A DNA stretch of 64,000 nt. It comes from Cunninghamella blakesleeana. Its lineage: Eukaryota; Mucoromycota; Mucoromycetes; Mucorales; Cunninghamellaceae. The DNA lies in the NCBI GenBank assembly GCA_017871115.1, contig JAFCIZ010000006.1, positions 4,588,001-4,652,000 of the forward strand, given 5' to 3'. A model generated the notes under the pieces. The model was not told the DNA's origin, did not search any database, and saw only the letters and a program-made list of their open reading frames with translations. Of this stretch, positions 48,873 through 59,358 are shown one piece after another. A program made the translations under genes and the position numbers. How positions within the stretch are numbered: position 1 is the first letter of the stretch; each line of letters begins with the position of its first letter.

Positions 48873-50016
48873 TAGTAAAGATACTATAATTTTAAAAAAA
48901 GAAAGTAATATTTTTTATAAAGAAAAGAAATGAAGAAAAATGAATTTTTAAAAAAGGACCATAAATATATATATTTATAAACTATCGGATGTTAAACGTA
49001 GGGAGACTAATAAGAAAGGGATAAAAAATAGTGTCTAAAATGTCATTTTTTTTTTTTTTAAAAAAAAAAAAGAAGTCTGGATTCATATTTCCATGCATGT
49101 ATATATCGAAATTTTTAGTGCCATATTATGTTACTTGATATATAAATATAATTAACTTATTATATTTCTATATTATATTCATTTTAATTGTTAATGATCA
49201 TTCGGTAAAGTATCCGAAATCAAACTAAAAAAAAAAAGAAACATCATTATCTCTCTTTATTAAAAAATAATGATTATAATGAAATAATGAATCCCTTTTT
49301 TTTTTTTTTAAAAAAAAAAAAAAAGAATCTTGTTTATATATCAAGGCCGGCAAATAAGTAAATTATAATTGAGTTTTTTTTTTTTTTTTATAGTGCAGAA
49401 AATTATAAAAAGGAGAATGATAAAGAATAAAATAATAAAAAGGACAGAAAATATACAATGTTTTTTTTCTTTTTTTTTGAAAATAAAAACGAGTCCTTAT
49501 ATCAAAAATGGGATCGACAAGTTTATATAAAATAAGAATTTATGCAAACTTTTAAATACCGAATATTTCAGACATAATAAAATCATTAATGATTTTCCTT
49601 TTCTAATAAACCCAAGGGGTTTTCGATGATGAGCTATATTTAAAATATTGCGAAAAAGGAAGAAAAAAGTTGCTTTAATGCCATATTGTGTTTTTTTTTT
49701 AATAGCGTGGATTGACATCTTGATATAATTAGAAAAAATTCATCATTTTTAATTTTTATTTACCATACAAGTAAAAAATATATAAAAACCTTAAACATTT
49801 AAGATAATCTTTGATTTTGATTTGTTAAAAGCTATTTATTTTTAGAAATAGTATGGGACTGACTTTTTTTTTTATGATTATTATTAACGAATATAAGCAA
49901 TGAAAGATGAAGATAATAAATAAATAAATAAAAAAAATACAATGGGTATAAAAAATAAAATAAAATAAAATGGAATTATAATACAAGTAAAATAAAAATG
50001 AAAAGAATGAGTCACT
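48779..50016. other. Intergenic region with two T(n)A(n) palindromes
   Basis: 1.24 kb: aquaporin promoter and SconB 3' region. T(14)A(12) at 49046-49071 and T(14)A(15) at 49296-49324. A 73-codon minus-strand open frame (49497-49718) is listed separately as doubtful. Confidence 0.55.
49497..49718 (-). CDS. Doubtful 73-residue open frame
   Basis: Not recognised. It starts MSIHAIKKKTQYGIK and includes NIAHHRKPLGFIRKGKSL, more protein-like than most frames in this AT-rich DNA, then ends in a Phe/Ile/Leu-rich tail. No neighbouring exon can be joined. It may be a remnant, a lineage-specific microprotein or chance. Confidence 0.2.
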   Translation of the reverse strand: MSIHAIKKKTQYGIKATFFFLFRNILNIAHHRKPLGFIRKGKSLMILLCLKYSVFKSLHKFLFYINLSIPFLI

Positions 50017-51865
50017 TTATACACCAAAATCCGAAATGTGGAAATCACCTTCGTCAGAAACAGTGACGATTTTAGTATCAGAAATAGAGACTGCATTAAT
50101 TGGTACACCTTGGAAAATAGTAGAAGAGTGTAAAATTTGGCCATTTTCGATATCCCAGATTTTTAATTCACCGTCCATTGATCCAGAAACCAATCTTAAT
50201 TTATCATAGGTTAAGGTTTTAATACCTTGATTATGGCCAAATAAAGTTCTTAAGCAATTTCCTGTATCTAAAGACCAGACTTTAAGTGTATTATCTAAAG
50301 AACCAGAAATAGCAATAGGTGAACCAGAGCGATGTTGTTGTTTTACCAATTGTTGCTGTTGCTGGTCACTGTTATTATTATTATTATTATTATTGTCATC
50401 ATCATTTTCTTTTACGATGGATGAAGGAATAGATTCATAAAAACGATGTAAAAAGCCATTCATACTTGGGATAGCTGCTTGAACGGATGCTTGATGTCCT
50501 TCCAATATACGCAATGGTTGTCTAGTTTGTAAATCCCATATAATCAATTTTCCATCATCACCACAAGATAATAAACGAGTACTTTGTTGGTAGACACGTA
50601 CATGATTAACGGCTTTTGTATGAGCATTTAAAGTAAAGCATTCACCATTTTGGAAATTCCACATTTTAATCATACCATCAATAGATCCACTAGCTAAAAG
50701 TTGGCTATCAAAATGAAGGTGAACCACACCGGTCGTATGGCCTTCCAAAGTACGGATGCATTTTCCAGTATGATAATTCCAAATTTTTAGAGTATGATCC
50801 ATAGAACCAGTCACTAATTTTGTATCATCAAATTGTAAGGTACGTACGGCTCTTGTGTGCCCTTTTAATGTCCGAATCCATTCACCAGTCGTTAAGGACC
50901 ATACTTTGATGGTTTTATCTTTTGATCCGGTCATTAGAATAGATTGTGCTTCACAAAATGCCATGGTTAAAATGCTATCTGTATGGGCTTTTTTCATGTG
51001 GATAGTTTTAGCTTGATGTTTACGCCAATTTCTTTCAACAACTAGTCGTTCACTATAAACAGTCTTCCATGGCTTACGATCTATACGTTTGGGATGATGT
51101 AATAATGAGTTATTATTTTGTGGTTGGTTCATTATTGTTGTTGTAGTTTTTGTTGTCATAACAGCTGAAGCTTCACATTCATCTTTATCATTATTAATGC
51201 TATCAGTTTCTAAAGATCTTTTCATAGGTAAGGAGTTAGTAGTAGTAGTAGTGGTGGTAACACGAATCACTTTTCTTTTTTGTAATAAAGGGAGACCCCA
51301 TCCACATTTGGAACATTTTTTATCAATGTGTTGTTCACATAATCGATGCCAAATTGAATCATCATTAGCCAAAACTTGCCATCGTTTATTCACTTGAGCA
51401 GCTATACATAAGGATTGAGCATCTAAATGAGTGAAAATACGTAGTACCACTTCAGTTGGAAAAATCAAGGTAAAATCTGTTCTTAACATGGTTTGAACAT
51501 TATCCCATAAATAGGATAATTGTGAGGTACAACAGGTAGATAGTAATCCTTTTAATATTAATAAGCGTTGTTGTGAAGAAGAAGCATTAAAAATATCCCA
51601 TGTTTCTTTAATAGATTGTTGTTGTTGTTCATTGGGTATAAGTGTCAAATCCTAATAAAACAAAATAAAGAAATTAAAAGAAATAGAAAGGATAAAGTAA
51701 GTATCTTTATACAATATAGCATAGAAATAATAATAATAATAAGAATAATTTTTCTTTATTAAAAAAATAAAATAAAATAAAGGGATTTACTTTGTATAAG
51801 CTAAGTTCTTGTTCTGATTTATTTTTATTTTTATCAAGTTTATGTCGATTGCAAACAGAGGTCAT
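50017..51865 (-). CDS. F-box/WD40 protein, Met30/SconB type
   Basis: Substrate receptor of an SCF ubiquitin ligase. Met30/SconB recognises the sulfur regulator (Met4/MetR class) and shuts down sulfur assimilation genes when sulfur is abundant. Exons 51865-51791 and 51651-50017 give 569 residues. Exon 1 encodes only 25 residues. The F-box lies about 86-130 (LIFPTEVVLRIFTHLDAQSL). Directly after it HIDKKCSKCGWGLPLL is a signature of the Met30/SconB group that separates it from Cdc4. Seven WD repeats span about 245-565, with GSKDKTIKVW, GSMDHTLKIW, GSIDGMIKMW and similar GH...W units. An Asn/Gln-rich insert (about 430-460) sits between repeats 5 and 6. Confidence 0.92.
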
Positions 51866-52678
51866 GGTGAATAAATAAATTAAAAAAAGTAGGATGAAAA
51901 GAAAGAAGATATTGAAAAAGAAAAAGAAAAAGAAAATAATATTTATATGCTAATAGTAACCCTATTTTTTAAAAAATGGTGCAATCCAAAAATTTTAGAA
52001 ATTTTAAAATCTTATTGGATAGAAATTCGACATCCAAAATATTTTTTTTAAAATTCAGAAAAGCAATTGTCAAATTATATGTGATTTGACAACATCTACA
52101 TATAAAGATTTTATATTTATTTATTTATTTGCTTTTAATAATAATATGACTAACCAATGAATAATAATATATCTATAATATATTTGTAATAATATGAACT
52201 TTTTGAATAGAATAATATATGTTATGGCAAGGTATATATATATATTTATATATTACAAAAAGAAGATCATTATTACCATTTATTGATTTGTGTTACTATT
52301 CGCTCTTCGTCATCTAATGAATATATGTCTTTTTTAAGGTTAAAGAGATTTCCTTTTATCAGTTTTTTTATATCAAGCATGATTCTTTATCTAAAGAAGA
52401 GAAAAATAAGATGCGGAGATACAATTTAGGAGTAAGAAAAAAGACTATATTTTTATTATTATAACCATGATACATAAACCTCCTTCTTTCCCATTAAGTG
52501 ACATCTTTTTTTAATATATATATATTTGAAAGCATGAAGTATTATTGATATATGTCAATAAGAATTTAAATAAATATAAATCGATTCTATATGACATGTT
52601 ATATAATTTTATAATATATTATTTACATATATATATATATATATATGTAAAAGTATATATAATACATAATAATATGTA

Positions 52679-52714
<36 letters not shown>

Positions 52715-53086
52715 CATACATACATAAAATGTATAAATATGATAATGTAAAATCATTCATTTAATAGGTATACAATAAATAATAAATATTTTTAAGTGAA
52801 ATTAAAATCCCGCCATTACTTTTTTAAAATGGTGATTTTTACCATTTTATATTTCTTTTTTCTCTCCTCTCATTATTTTTTTTTTTTTCTGTTTAAAGTG
52901 TAACAGGGGAGCATTTTTGCTCTCTATTATCCTATTTCCCCTCCTTTTCATCTTTTTTAAAAATAAATATTATTCAAGCTTTTTTAAAAATATATCTTAA
53001 TTTATCTTTTCTTTCTTTTTTTTTTAAATAATATTCACATTCCTTTTTCAATATTAGCAACCTATATTTCCATATAAATTCATACT
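51866..53086. other. Divergent intergenic region, SconB/TBC, with a possible small ORF
   Basis: 1.2 kb with TA repeats (52630-52646 and 52681-52712). Contains a minus-strand coding-like exon (52273-52380). An imperfect inverted repeat TTGTCAAAT...ATTTGACAA lies at 52068-52092. The TBC core promoter is T/C-rich (52855-52945). Confidence 0.55.
52273..52380 (-). CDS. Possible 35-residue ORF or exon of an unannotated gene
   Basis: Begins ATG, preceded by acceptor-like TTCTTTAG 10 nt upstream, and reads MLDIKKLIKGNLFNLKKDIY with SLDDEERIVTQINKW before TAA. The final codon TGG-TAA also forms a donor GTAATA, so it may be a middle exon. Charged, helix-forming composition is unlike shadows nearby. 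Family not recognised. Confidence 0.3.
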   Translation of the reverse strand: MLDIKKLIKGNLFNLKKDIYSLDDEERIVTQINKW

Positions 53087-54649
53087 ATGCCATCTTTATC
53101 TAGATCATCAACTGCTCGTTATGAAAAGTCAAAAAAAAGTGAAAGAATAAGAACTCGGGCAATATCCTTTAATACTTTTTTAAGACATCAATCTACTTCT
53201 TCGAAAGATACCCCATTACCTCCTCCGCCTAGAAAACAACCTTCATCATCTTTTTTGGCTGTTTATGAAACAAATAATAATGGCGGAGGTGCTTCCTCAG
53301 TTGATACTCTATCAGAAGATGAAGATATAAATGATATTAAATATAATGACAATAATAATAACAATAATAATAATAACACTATAAACAACAATAATAAGAA
53401 TACTAATATAAATACAACTAATGACAATAATCATAATCATGATATGGATAATAAAGATCAACAAAAAATGCATAAAGTTCAAAAGAAACGATCCAAGCTT
53501 CATTTACATATTCAACCTTCTTTAAAATCACTTAATAGTAGATATAAAATGGATGATGACGATGATGATGATAATAATAACCATATGGAAACTCCAGTAC
53601 CAGCAAGTGCACCTTTAGAAAAAAAACTATCTACTACATTTAAAGAAAAATTAAGTTTGGCTCGACGTTCACAAAGTACAAAATCAACTATGATGTTATC
53701 AACAAGAAGCAGTCATTCTTCCTTTCATTTATGGCGATCTTCCCATTCTGTCAATAATAACAATAATACCAATATTAATAATCATTCAACACCTATCAAT
53801 TCATCTACTTTATTTCCCTCTTCTACTCAACCTAAATTATATGACGATGGTAAAGGCTTATATCCTCCCCCCCAAAAATCAGATCCAAATCATAGGTAAA
53901 TAAAAGTTTAGTTGATACCAAGAACTTTTTTTTTTTTTTTAGTTTATTCACTCCTAAGTTTTCGTTTGCTTATGATAATTATTATTGTTTTGTGATGGAT
54001 TTTTTTTTAATCTCTTCTAATTTTTATTTTTATTTTTATTTTTAAAATAGGGATCAATATGGATTTATTCGATCAACACAATGGATTACCATTGAAGATT
54101 ATGATACCTTTGAACAAATATACACTCCAATTATGCACCGGCGGACTCAAAAATGGCGATCGTTATTAGAAGAAAACAATGGCGAATGGCCACAAAGAAG
54201 TAGTAAATGTAAAGTTTTTTTTTTTCAGCTTTTAATTTAACATTGTTTGTTTAACAAAAAAAGAAACAATTGCCCTTCCCCCCTTTTTTTTATAAAAACT
54301 TCTTATTACTTAATTTTTTAACGTCCTTACCTATTCCTATTTTATATATATATTTATATAGTTAAACGATATGTACGTAAGGGAATCCCTCCAGAATTTA
54401 GAAGATTGGTAATTAAGTGATAATAGTTATAATGATAATAAAGAAATAGTAATATGACATTACTAACAAGTAAAACAAAATGGATATATATGTATATATG
54501 TATGTATGTATGCATGACATAGGCTTGGTTACATTATAGTGGAGGTGGTGAAAAGATGCGTAATAATGTAGGTGTTTACCAAAAATGTATTGATAAAGCA
54601 ATGAGTCTTGGGATAGAAAATGAACATTTGGATATAATTGAAAGAGGTA

Positions 54650-54692
<43 letters not shown>

Positions 54693-55970
54693 ATCATATG
54701 GTAAATGCAACAGTTTTTATTTTTCAATTAAATCTAATTTATTAATCATTTATGGCTATATAGATCTTCATCGTACTTTTCCTGATAATGATAAATTTAA
54801 ATCCAAAAATCCAAATAAAACAACCTCGCCTAGACCTTTTGAAGAAGACGTACCAGCCATTCAATCCTTAAGACGATTACTTTATGCCTTTTCGGTCTAC
54901 TCACCTACAATTGGTTACTGCCAATCCTTAAATTATATAGCTGGGTTACTTTTATTATTTATGGAAGAAGAAGAAGCTTTTTGGACCTTTGTTGTGCTGA
55001 TTCATGATATTTTACCACCAAATGTATATGATGTCACCATGGAAGGTGCAAGTATAGACCAAACCATTTTAATGATGTTGTTATCTGAGCGATGTCCTCA
55101 CATTTGGCAACGTGTATCAAGTGGCCGCAATTTTTGGGAATGTGAAGATCCTGATAATGCTGGAATGCCTACAAGTTCTTTAGTAACAAGCCATTGGTTT
55201 TTAACTTTATTCATTAATATTTTACCAACCGAAGTAAGTACACCCTATAAGAATTTTTTTTTTTCTTTGTACGGTCATATGAACAAAAATAGATATTAAT
55301 CATTATATGTACATTTTTATTCTTTTTTTTTATTTTTTACTCATTATGACTATAGTCCGTGCTACGGGTTTGGGATTGTTTATTTTAGTAAGTATAGAAT
55401 AATAATAATAATAATAGTAATTTACTGGGCCACTTTCAATGGAAGATGAGGATATGAAAACAACAACAACAAATAATAATAATAATAATAATGGATTAAA
55501 TAGGATCTTTTTGAATATAAATATAATAAGAAAATATAGGATAATTTATATTGATTATCATCATTTTCATCATTACGATGACATACTTTATTTTTTATAG
55601 TGAAGGAAGAAAAGCTTTGATGCGAATTGCTTTAGCTATCTTTAAAATCAATGAACATGAAATTTTATCAGTAAGTGATCCATTAGAAGTATTTCAAGTC
55701 GTACAAAATATGCCAAAAAGGATGGTGGATTGCCATCAATTATTAGATGCTACTTATCATAAATATGCTTCCGTTACAAGAATAAGTGATCCAGATTTGG
55801 AAAAACGTAGAAACATGTTTAAAACGAGAAGAGATGAACGTAGAAAAAATAATAACATTAGTACAACAAAATATAAACGATCTAATGGTGGAATGGCTGG
55901 TTCTTTTATCTTTAAAGCAAAAGAAGCCCGTAAATTAGTAGAGCGCGCTAAGACTGTACGACATAAATAA
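53087..55970 (+). CDS. TBC-domain Rab GTPase-activating protein
   Basis: Stimulates GTP hydrolysis by a Rab GTPase in membrane traffic. Exons 53087-53895, 54051-54208, 54362-54408, 54523-54646, 54764-55233, 55356-55387, 55601-55970 give 669 residues. The N-terminal ~270 residues are disordered (Asn runs, RRSQSTKSTMM). The TBC domain spans about 326-575: RKGIPPEFRRLAW, then the arginine finger IERDLHRTF (Arg383) and glutamine finger GYCQSLNYIAG (Gln433), both catalytic residues intact. SVLRVWDCLFYEGRKALMRI completes the fold. The C-terminus is basic (KRRNMFKTRRDERRK). Exon 6 is only 32 nt. The layout resembles GRTP1/TBC1D2-type fungal GAPs; the target Rab is unknown. Confidence 0.93.
54486..54681. 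repeat. TATG and CA/TA microsatellites in TBC gene introns
   Basis: A TGTA/TATG repeat (about 54487-54515) ends intron 3, and CA then TA repeats (54650-54692) begin intron 4, flanking the 124 nt exon 4. Confidence 0.8.
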
Positions 55971-56210
55971 AAAAAAATTTTGCTTAGGCTATTTTTATTT
56001 TATTTTATTTTATTTTGCTTTATTTACTGTGACAGCATGGCGAAGCAAAATTCTAAAAAATTGTATAAATAAATCTCTTTTTTTTCATTTTTTTTTTCTC
56101 TTCTTCCTTACCTTTTTTTTATTGCTTTTTTTTATTTATTTTAAAAAAAAAGTGCATATATTTAAAAAGTATTATTCCTTTTTATTATTTATTATTTTTA
56201 ATTGATTAAT

Positions 56211-58583
56211 ATGGTTAAATCTGCTTATTCTATTGAACTTCCTTTCTTTGCTTCATTACATAATGAAGCTTTATTGGAAAAAGAAATTCATCAAGTATCT
56301 CTTCAAGCAACTGGTGGTAAAGTAAAAGTAAAAAAGCATGAAGATGATAAAACAAGTCAGGCTTTTATGCAAGCTCTTCAAGGCATTGAAAGGTTGACAC
56401 TGACTACTAACGGTGCCACTGCCCTTAAAACTTCTGAGGATCCTTGTCTTGATTTGTATGCTAGTATGGTTGGTGTCAAGTGCAACCCTGAAGCACTTGC
56501 TTTGGCTTATGAACATGATCCTGATTTAACTCTCAAGTTAATTTTTCATTGTCGTTCCATCCATGATGGGAAAATGAATCGATTAGGCTTTTATTCTGCT
56601 TTTATGTGGTTGCTTCGTAACCATCCAAAGACGGCTCTTGAAAATTTGGAATTGCTAGTGAAAGGTGTAGTACCTAATCGCCCTTTAACTGAAGAAGATC
56701 GATTAAAACAAGATGGTATGGGGGATTGGGATATGGTAGATGGTGAAGATAATGAACAACAACAGCAAGAAAAAGACGATGAAGAAATGGATAATGTGGA
56801 TGGTGAAAAGGAGAAGAAAAAGAAACAACGTGCCTTGGTTTATAAATCTCATGGCTATTGGAAAGATCTTTTAAATTTATTGGCTATTTATGCATTAAAT
56901 GAAATGGATAAAGAAACATTTACTATCGTTCATCCTCCAAAACAAGAACGTCGTAGTCGTGAAGAGTTTCGGGCTCACATGGCTAATCGTAGATCATACT
57001 ACGAATCTTTAAAAATGATGAATGAGTTGCAGGTGGCCGAAGCTAAAAAGAAACGTCTTGCTGAAGTGAAGGAAAAAGAATTGCAACAAAAAAGGGACGA
57101 TGATGACAGACGAACTCGATTAGCTAAAGAACGTTATGATGCTATTGTACGTTTATTAAATGATGATCCTCTTTATCGTTGCTTGCATTTTAAGGTAGCT
57201 CGTCTCTTTGCTGATCAATTAAAAAAAGATATCGATCTTGTAAATTCTTTTAATTCTACTACTGCAGCTTCCGCTGATAATAGTGATGATAAAGAACAAG
57301 AAAAGAAAAACAAGATGGACAAATATGCTTTGGCTAATAAACTTAGTATGGCCGGTAAATGGGCACCTTCTCTTCTTGGATCTCATGATAAGTATACATT
57401 GATCGCTACTACTATTGCTGAACTCCTCTATCTTCCTGATGGTGAAATCAAAACAACCTCCAATCGTAAAACACAATTGATGAAGGCTCGTAATAAATAC
57501 CGTATGGATTATTATTCTACTTTAAGAAAGGAATTGACTATTACTGAACGACTTATGGCTGAACAACAATGGAAAAAAATTGATTTTGGACACGTGCCTT
57601 CTATCTGTATGAAAAACAATGCAAAACATTTCTTAAAGCATGCTCCTGAAGAATATCAAGCTTTCCTTAAAGCTGTAGCTGAAGGGAAAAAGACAATTAG
57701 TGGTGCTGTATTAGGTCCTCATGATTTTGTGGAGCGCTCTGAAATCTTGAGTAATAAAGAATTGTATGGTGGTATAAATGATTCTTCTGAAGAAGAAAAA
57801 TTGGCTCATAGCATGGAAAAAGATTTGGTAAATGCTCAATGGTTAACTTACATTCGTGCTCTTCAAGAGTCATGTGGTCCTGATCATTCTCTTCGCGGTT
57901 CTTTGGCTGTGTGTGATGTATCTGGTTCCATGTGTGGTAAAAATCCTGTAACAAAGGTTTCTGCTCTTCATGCTGCTATTGGTTTATCTTTAACTTTAAA
58001 TGCTTTAGCTTCTCCTCCTTTTAAAGATACTATGATCACCTTTTCTTCTCGTCCTCAAGCCATTCATATTAATAGTGAAGATCATATTATGGATCAAGTG
58101 GCAAATGTTTTGAAAGCTGATTGGGGTATGAGTACCAATTTGTATGCTGTCTTTGTGGATTTATTGTTACCAATGGCTAAGAAGTACAATTTAAAACAAG
58201 AAGATATGGTGAAGCGTTTGTTTATCTTTACAGATATGCAATTCAATGATACCGGCAATGACGGTAGCAGCTTAGATACCTTATGGGAGACTGTGGTGAA
58301 AAAATACCAAGAAGCTGGTTATACCCCTCCACAAATTATTTGGTGGAATTTACAAGCTTCTGCTTTAACTTCTAATGATTTGACTTTGCAAGCTGATAAA
58401 AATTCAATGAATACTGCTTTGGTGGCTGGTTTCTCTCAAAATATGTTAAAGAACTTTATGGACGGTGAAGAAATTGAATGTCCTGTGAAAGAGAACAGAG
58501 AAATTCCTACTATTTCTCCTATGGAAACCATGTTGAAAGATCTTGGCAAAGAAAGTTTCAAGGAATTAAAGGTTTATGATTAA
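56211..58583 (+). CDS. DUF2828 protein with C-terminal von Willebrand factor A domain
   Basis: Uncharacterised cytosolic protein family (DUF2828) of fungi, plants and amoebae, with Ro60/TROVE-like layout. Intronless; I use ATG 56211, giving 790 residues. Helical N-terminal half (about 60-480) includes DLYASMVGVK, LIFHCRSIHDGKMNRLGFYS and YWKDLLNLLAIYALNE. An acidic Glu/Asp/Gln run lies near 175-205 and a long Lys/Glu/Arg coil near 255-310. The vWA domain (about 555-760) has a complete MIDAS opening, LAVCDVSGSMCG (Asp569, Ser571, Ser573), plus TNLYAVFVDLLLP and LFIFTDMQF (second Asp). Codons are strongly biased (GGT, GCT, CGT, AAG), suggesting high expression. Ro60 binds small RNAs; RNA binding here is inference. 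Confidence 0.9.
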   Translation: MVKSAYSIELPFFASLHNEALLEKEIHQVSLQATGGKVKVKKHEDDKTSQAFMQALQGIERLTLTTNGATALKTSEDPCLDLYASMVGVKCNPEALALAYEHDPDLTLKLIFHCRSIHDGKMNRLGFYSAFMWLLRNHPKTALENLELLVKGVVPNRPLTEEDRLKQDGMGDWDMVDGEDNEQQQQEKDDEEMDNVDGEKEKKKKQRALVYKSHGYWKDLLNLLAIYALNEMDKETFTIVHPPKQERRSREEFRAHMANRRSYYESLKMMNELQVAEAKKKRLAEVKEKELQQKRDDDDRRTRLAKERYDAIVRLLNDDPLYRCLHFKVARLFADQLKKDIDLVNSFNSTTAASADNSDDKEQEKKNKMDKYALANKLSMAGKWAPSLLGSHDKYTLIATTIAELLYLPDGEIKTTSNRKTQLMKARNKYRMDYYSTLRKELTITERLMAEQQWKKIDFGHVPSICMKNNAKHFLKHAPEEYQAFLKAVAEGKKTISGAVLGPHDFVERSEILSNKELYGGINDSSEEEKLAHSMEKDLVNAQWLTYIRALQESCGPDHSLRGSLAVCDVSGSMCGKNPVTKVSALHAAIGLSLTLNALASPPFKDTMITFSSRPQAIHINSEDHIMDQVANVLKADWGMSTNLYAVFVDLLLPMAKKYNLKQEDMVKRLFIFTDMQFNDTGNDGSSLDTLWETVVKKYQEAGYTPPQIIWWNLQASALTSNDLTLQADKNSMNTALVAGFSQNMLKNFMDGEEIECPVKENREIPTISPMETMLKDLGKESFKELKVYD

Positions 58584-59115
58584 AAAAAATAGTATATCAA
58601 AAAAAAAAAAAACTGGTGCTAAAAAAATATTTATCAACTTGTAAAAAAAAAAGTATATCATTTTAGTTATCTATTGTATATAAATATATTCTAAATTTTC
58701 AATATATTTTATTGATTATTGTAAATACTAGTTATCTTAATAAAAAAGTATTATATTCTTTGCTTAGTTTTAGTATAAAAAGCTTTTTTTTTTTTTTTTT
58801 TTTTGGAAACATATACACCTGTACAAGATAGAAAAAAAATAACCAAAAATAAAAGTTGTACGAATAAAGTATAAAAATGAAAAAAGACTTATATTTTTAA
58901 AAAAATTATATGTATATCTGAAATAGTTACATAGCTATATATCATTTAACATCAATTGAATTGACTTCATTTTAAATAAAAAAAAATAACACCATAACAA
59001 CAAAGCCAATTATTGAAAAATAAAAATAAAAATAAAAATAAAAAATAAAAAATAATACTATCGAAGTTTATTTTACAATATAAAAAAAATAAAAAGATGG
59101 CATCTATTTTATACC
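58584..59115. other. Convergent 3' intergenic region
   Basis: 532 bp with a 23 bp T run (58782-58804) and A/AAAT repeats next to the small secreted protein stop. No gene seen. Confidence 0.6.
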
Positions 59116-59358
59116 CTACCAATCTCGGGAAACAGTAGTACAACATTTAGCAGCGTCAGCATCAGTTTTACATGTAACTGAAGCATAGCGGAAACTCTTA
59201 ACACCATAAAGACAGTTACCACAATCAGAATCTAATGCAACAAAAGTAATTATACCACGACATGCTTTGGAGGTAGGACCTTTAATAGCCACTTCAACTG
59301 AAAGACAGTTTACGATAACAAGCATAGATAAGAGAAGTACAGCAATATAGCGAAGCAT
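59116..59358 (-). CDS. Small secreted cysteine-rich protein, 80 residues
   Basis: Not assigned to a family. The first ~19 residues (MLRYIAVLLLSMLVIVNCLS) are a textbook signal peptide. The mature part of about 60 residues has six cysteines: Cys33, 46, 49, 63, 72 and 73, spaced C-x12-C-x2-C-x13-C-x8-CC, enough for three disulfides. Acidic and basic residues balance, with no TM segment or GPI signal. Intronless. Such proteins include effector-like, wall-associated and antimicrobial peptides; nothing here says which. Ends SRDW. It stands alone, flanked by large AT-rich gaps. Confidence 0.75.
   Translation of the reverse strand: MLRYIAVLLLSMLVIVNCLSVEVAIKGPTSKACRGIITFVALDSDCGNCLYGVKSFRYASVTCKTDADAAKCCTTVSRDW

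Noticed and set aside
56202..56210. Start of the DUF2828 protein nine bases earlier
   Set aside because: The upstream codon is TTG, not ATG; the in-frame ATG at 56211 is used.
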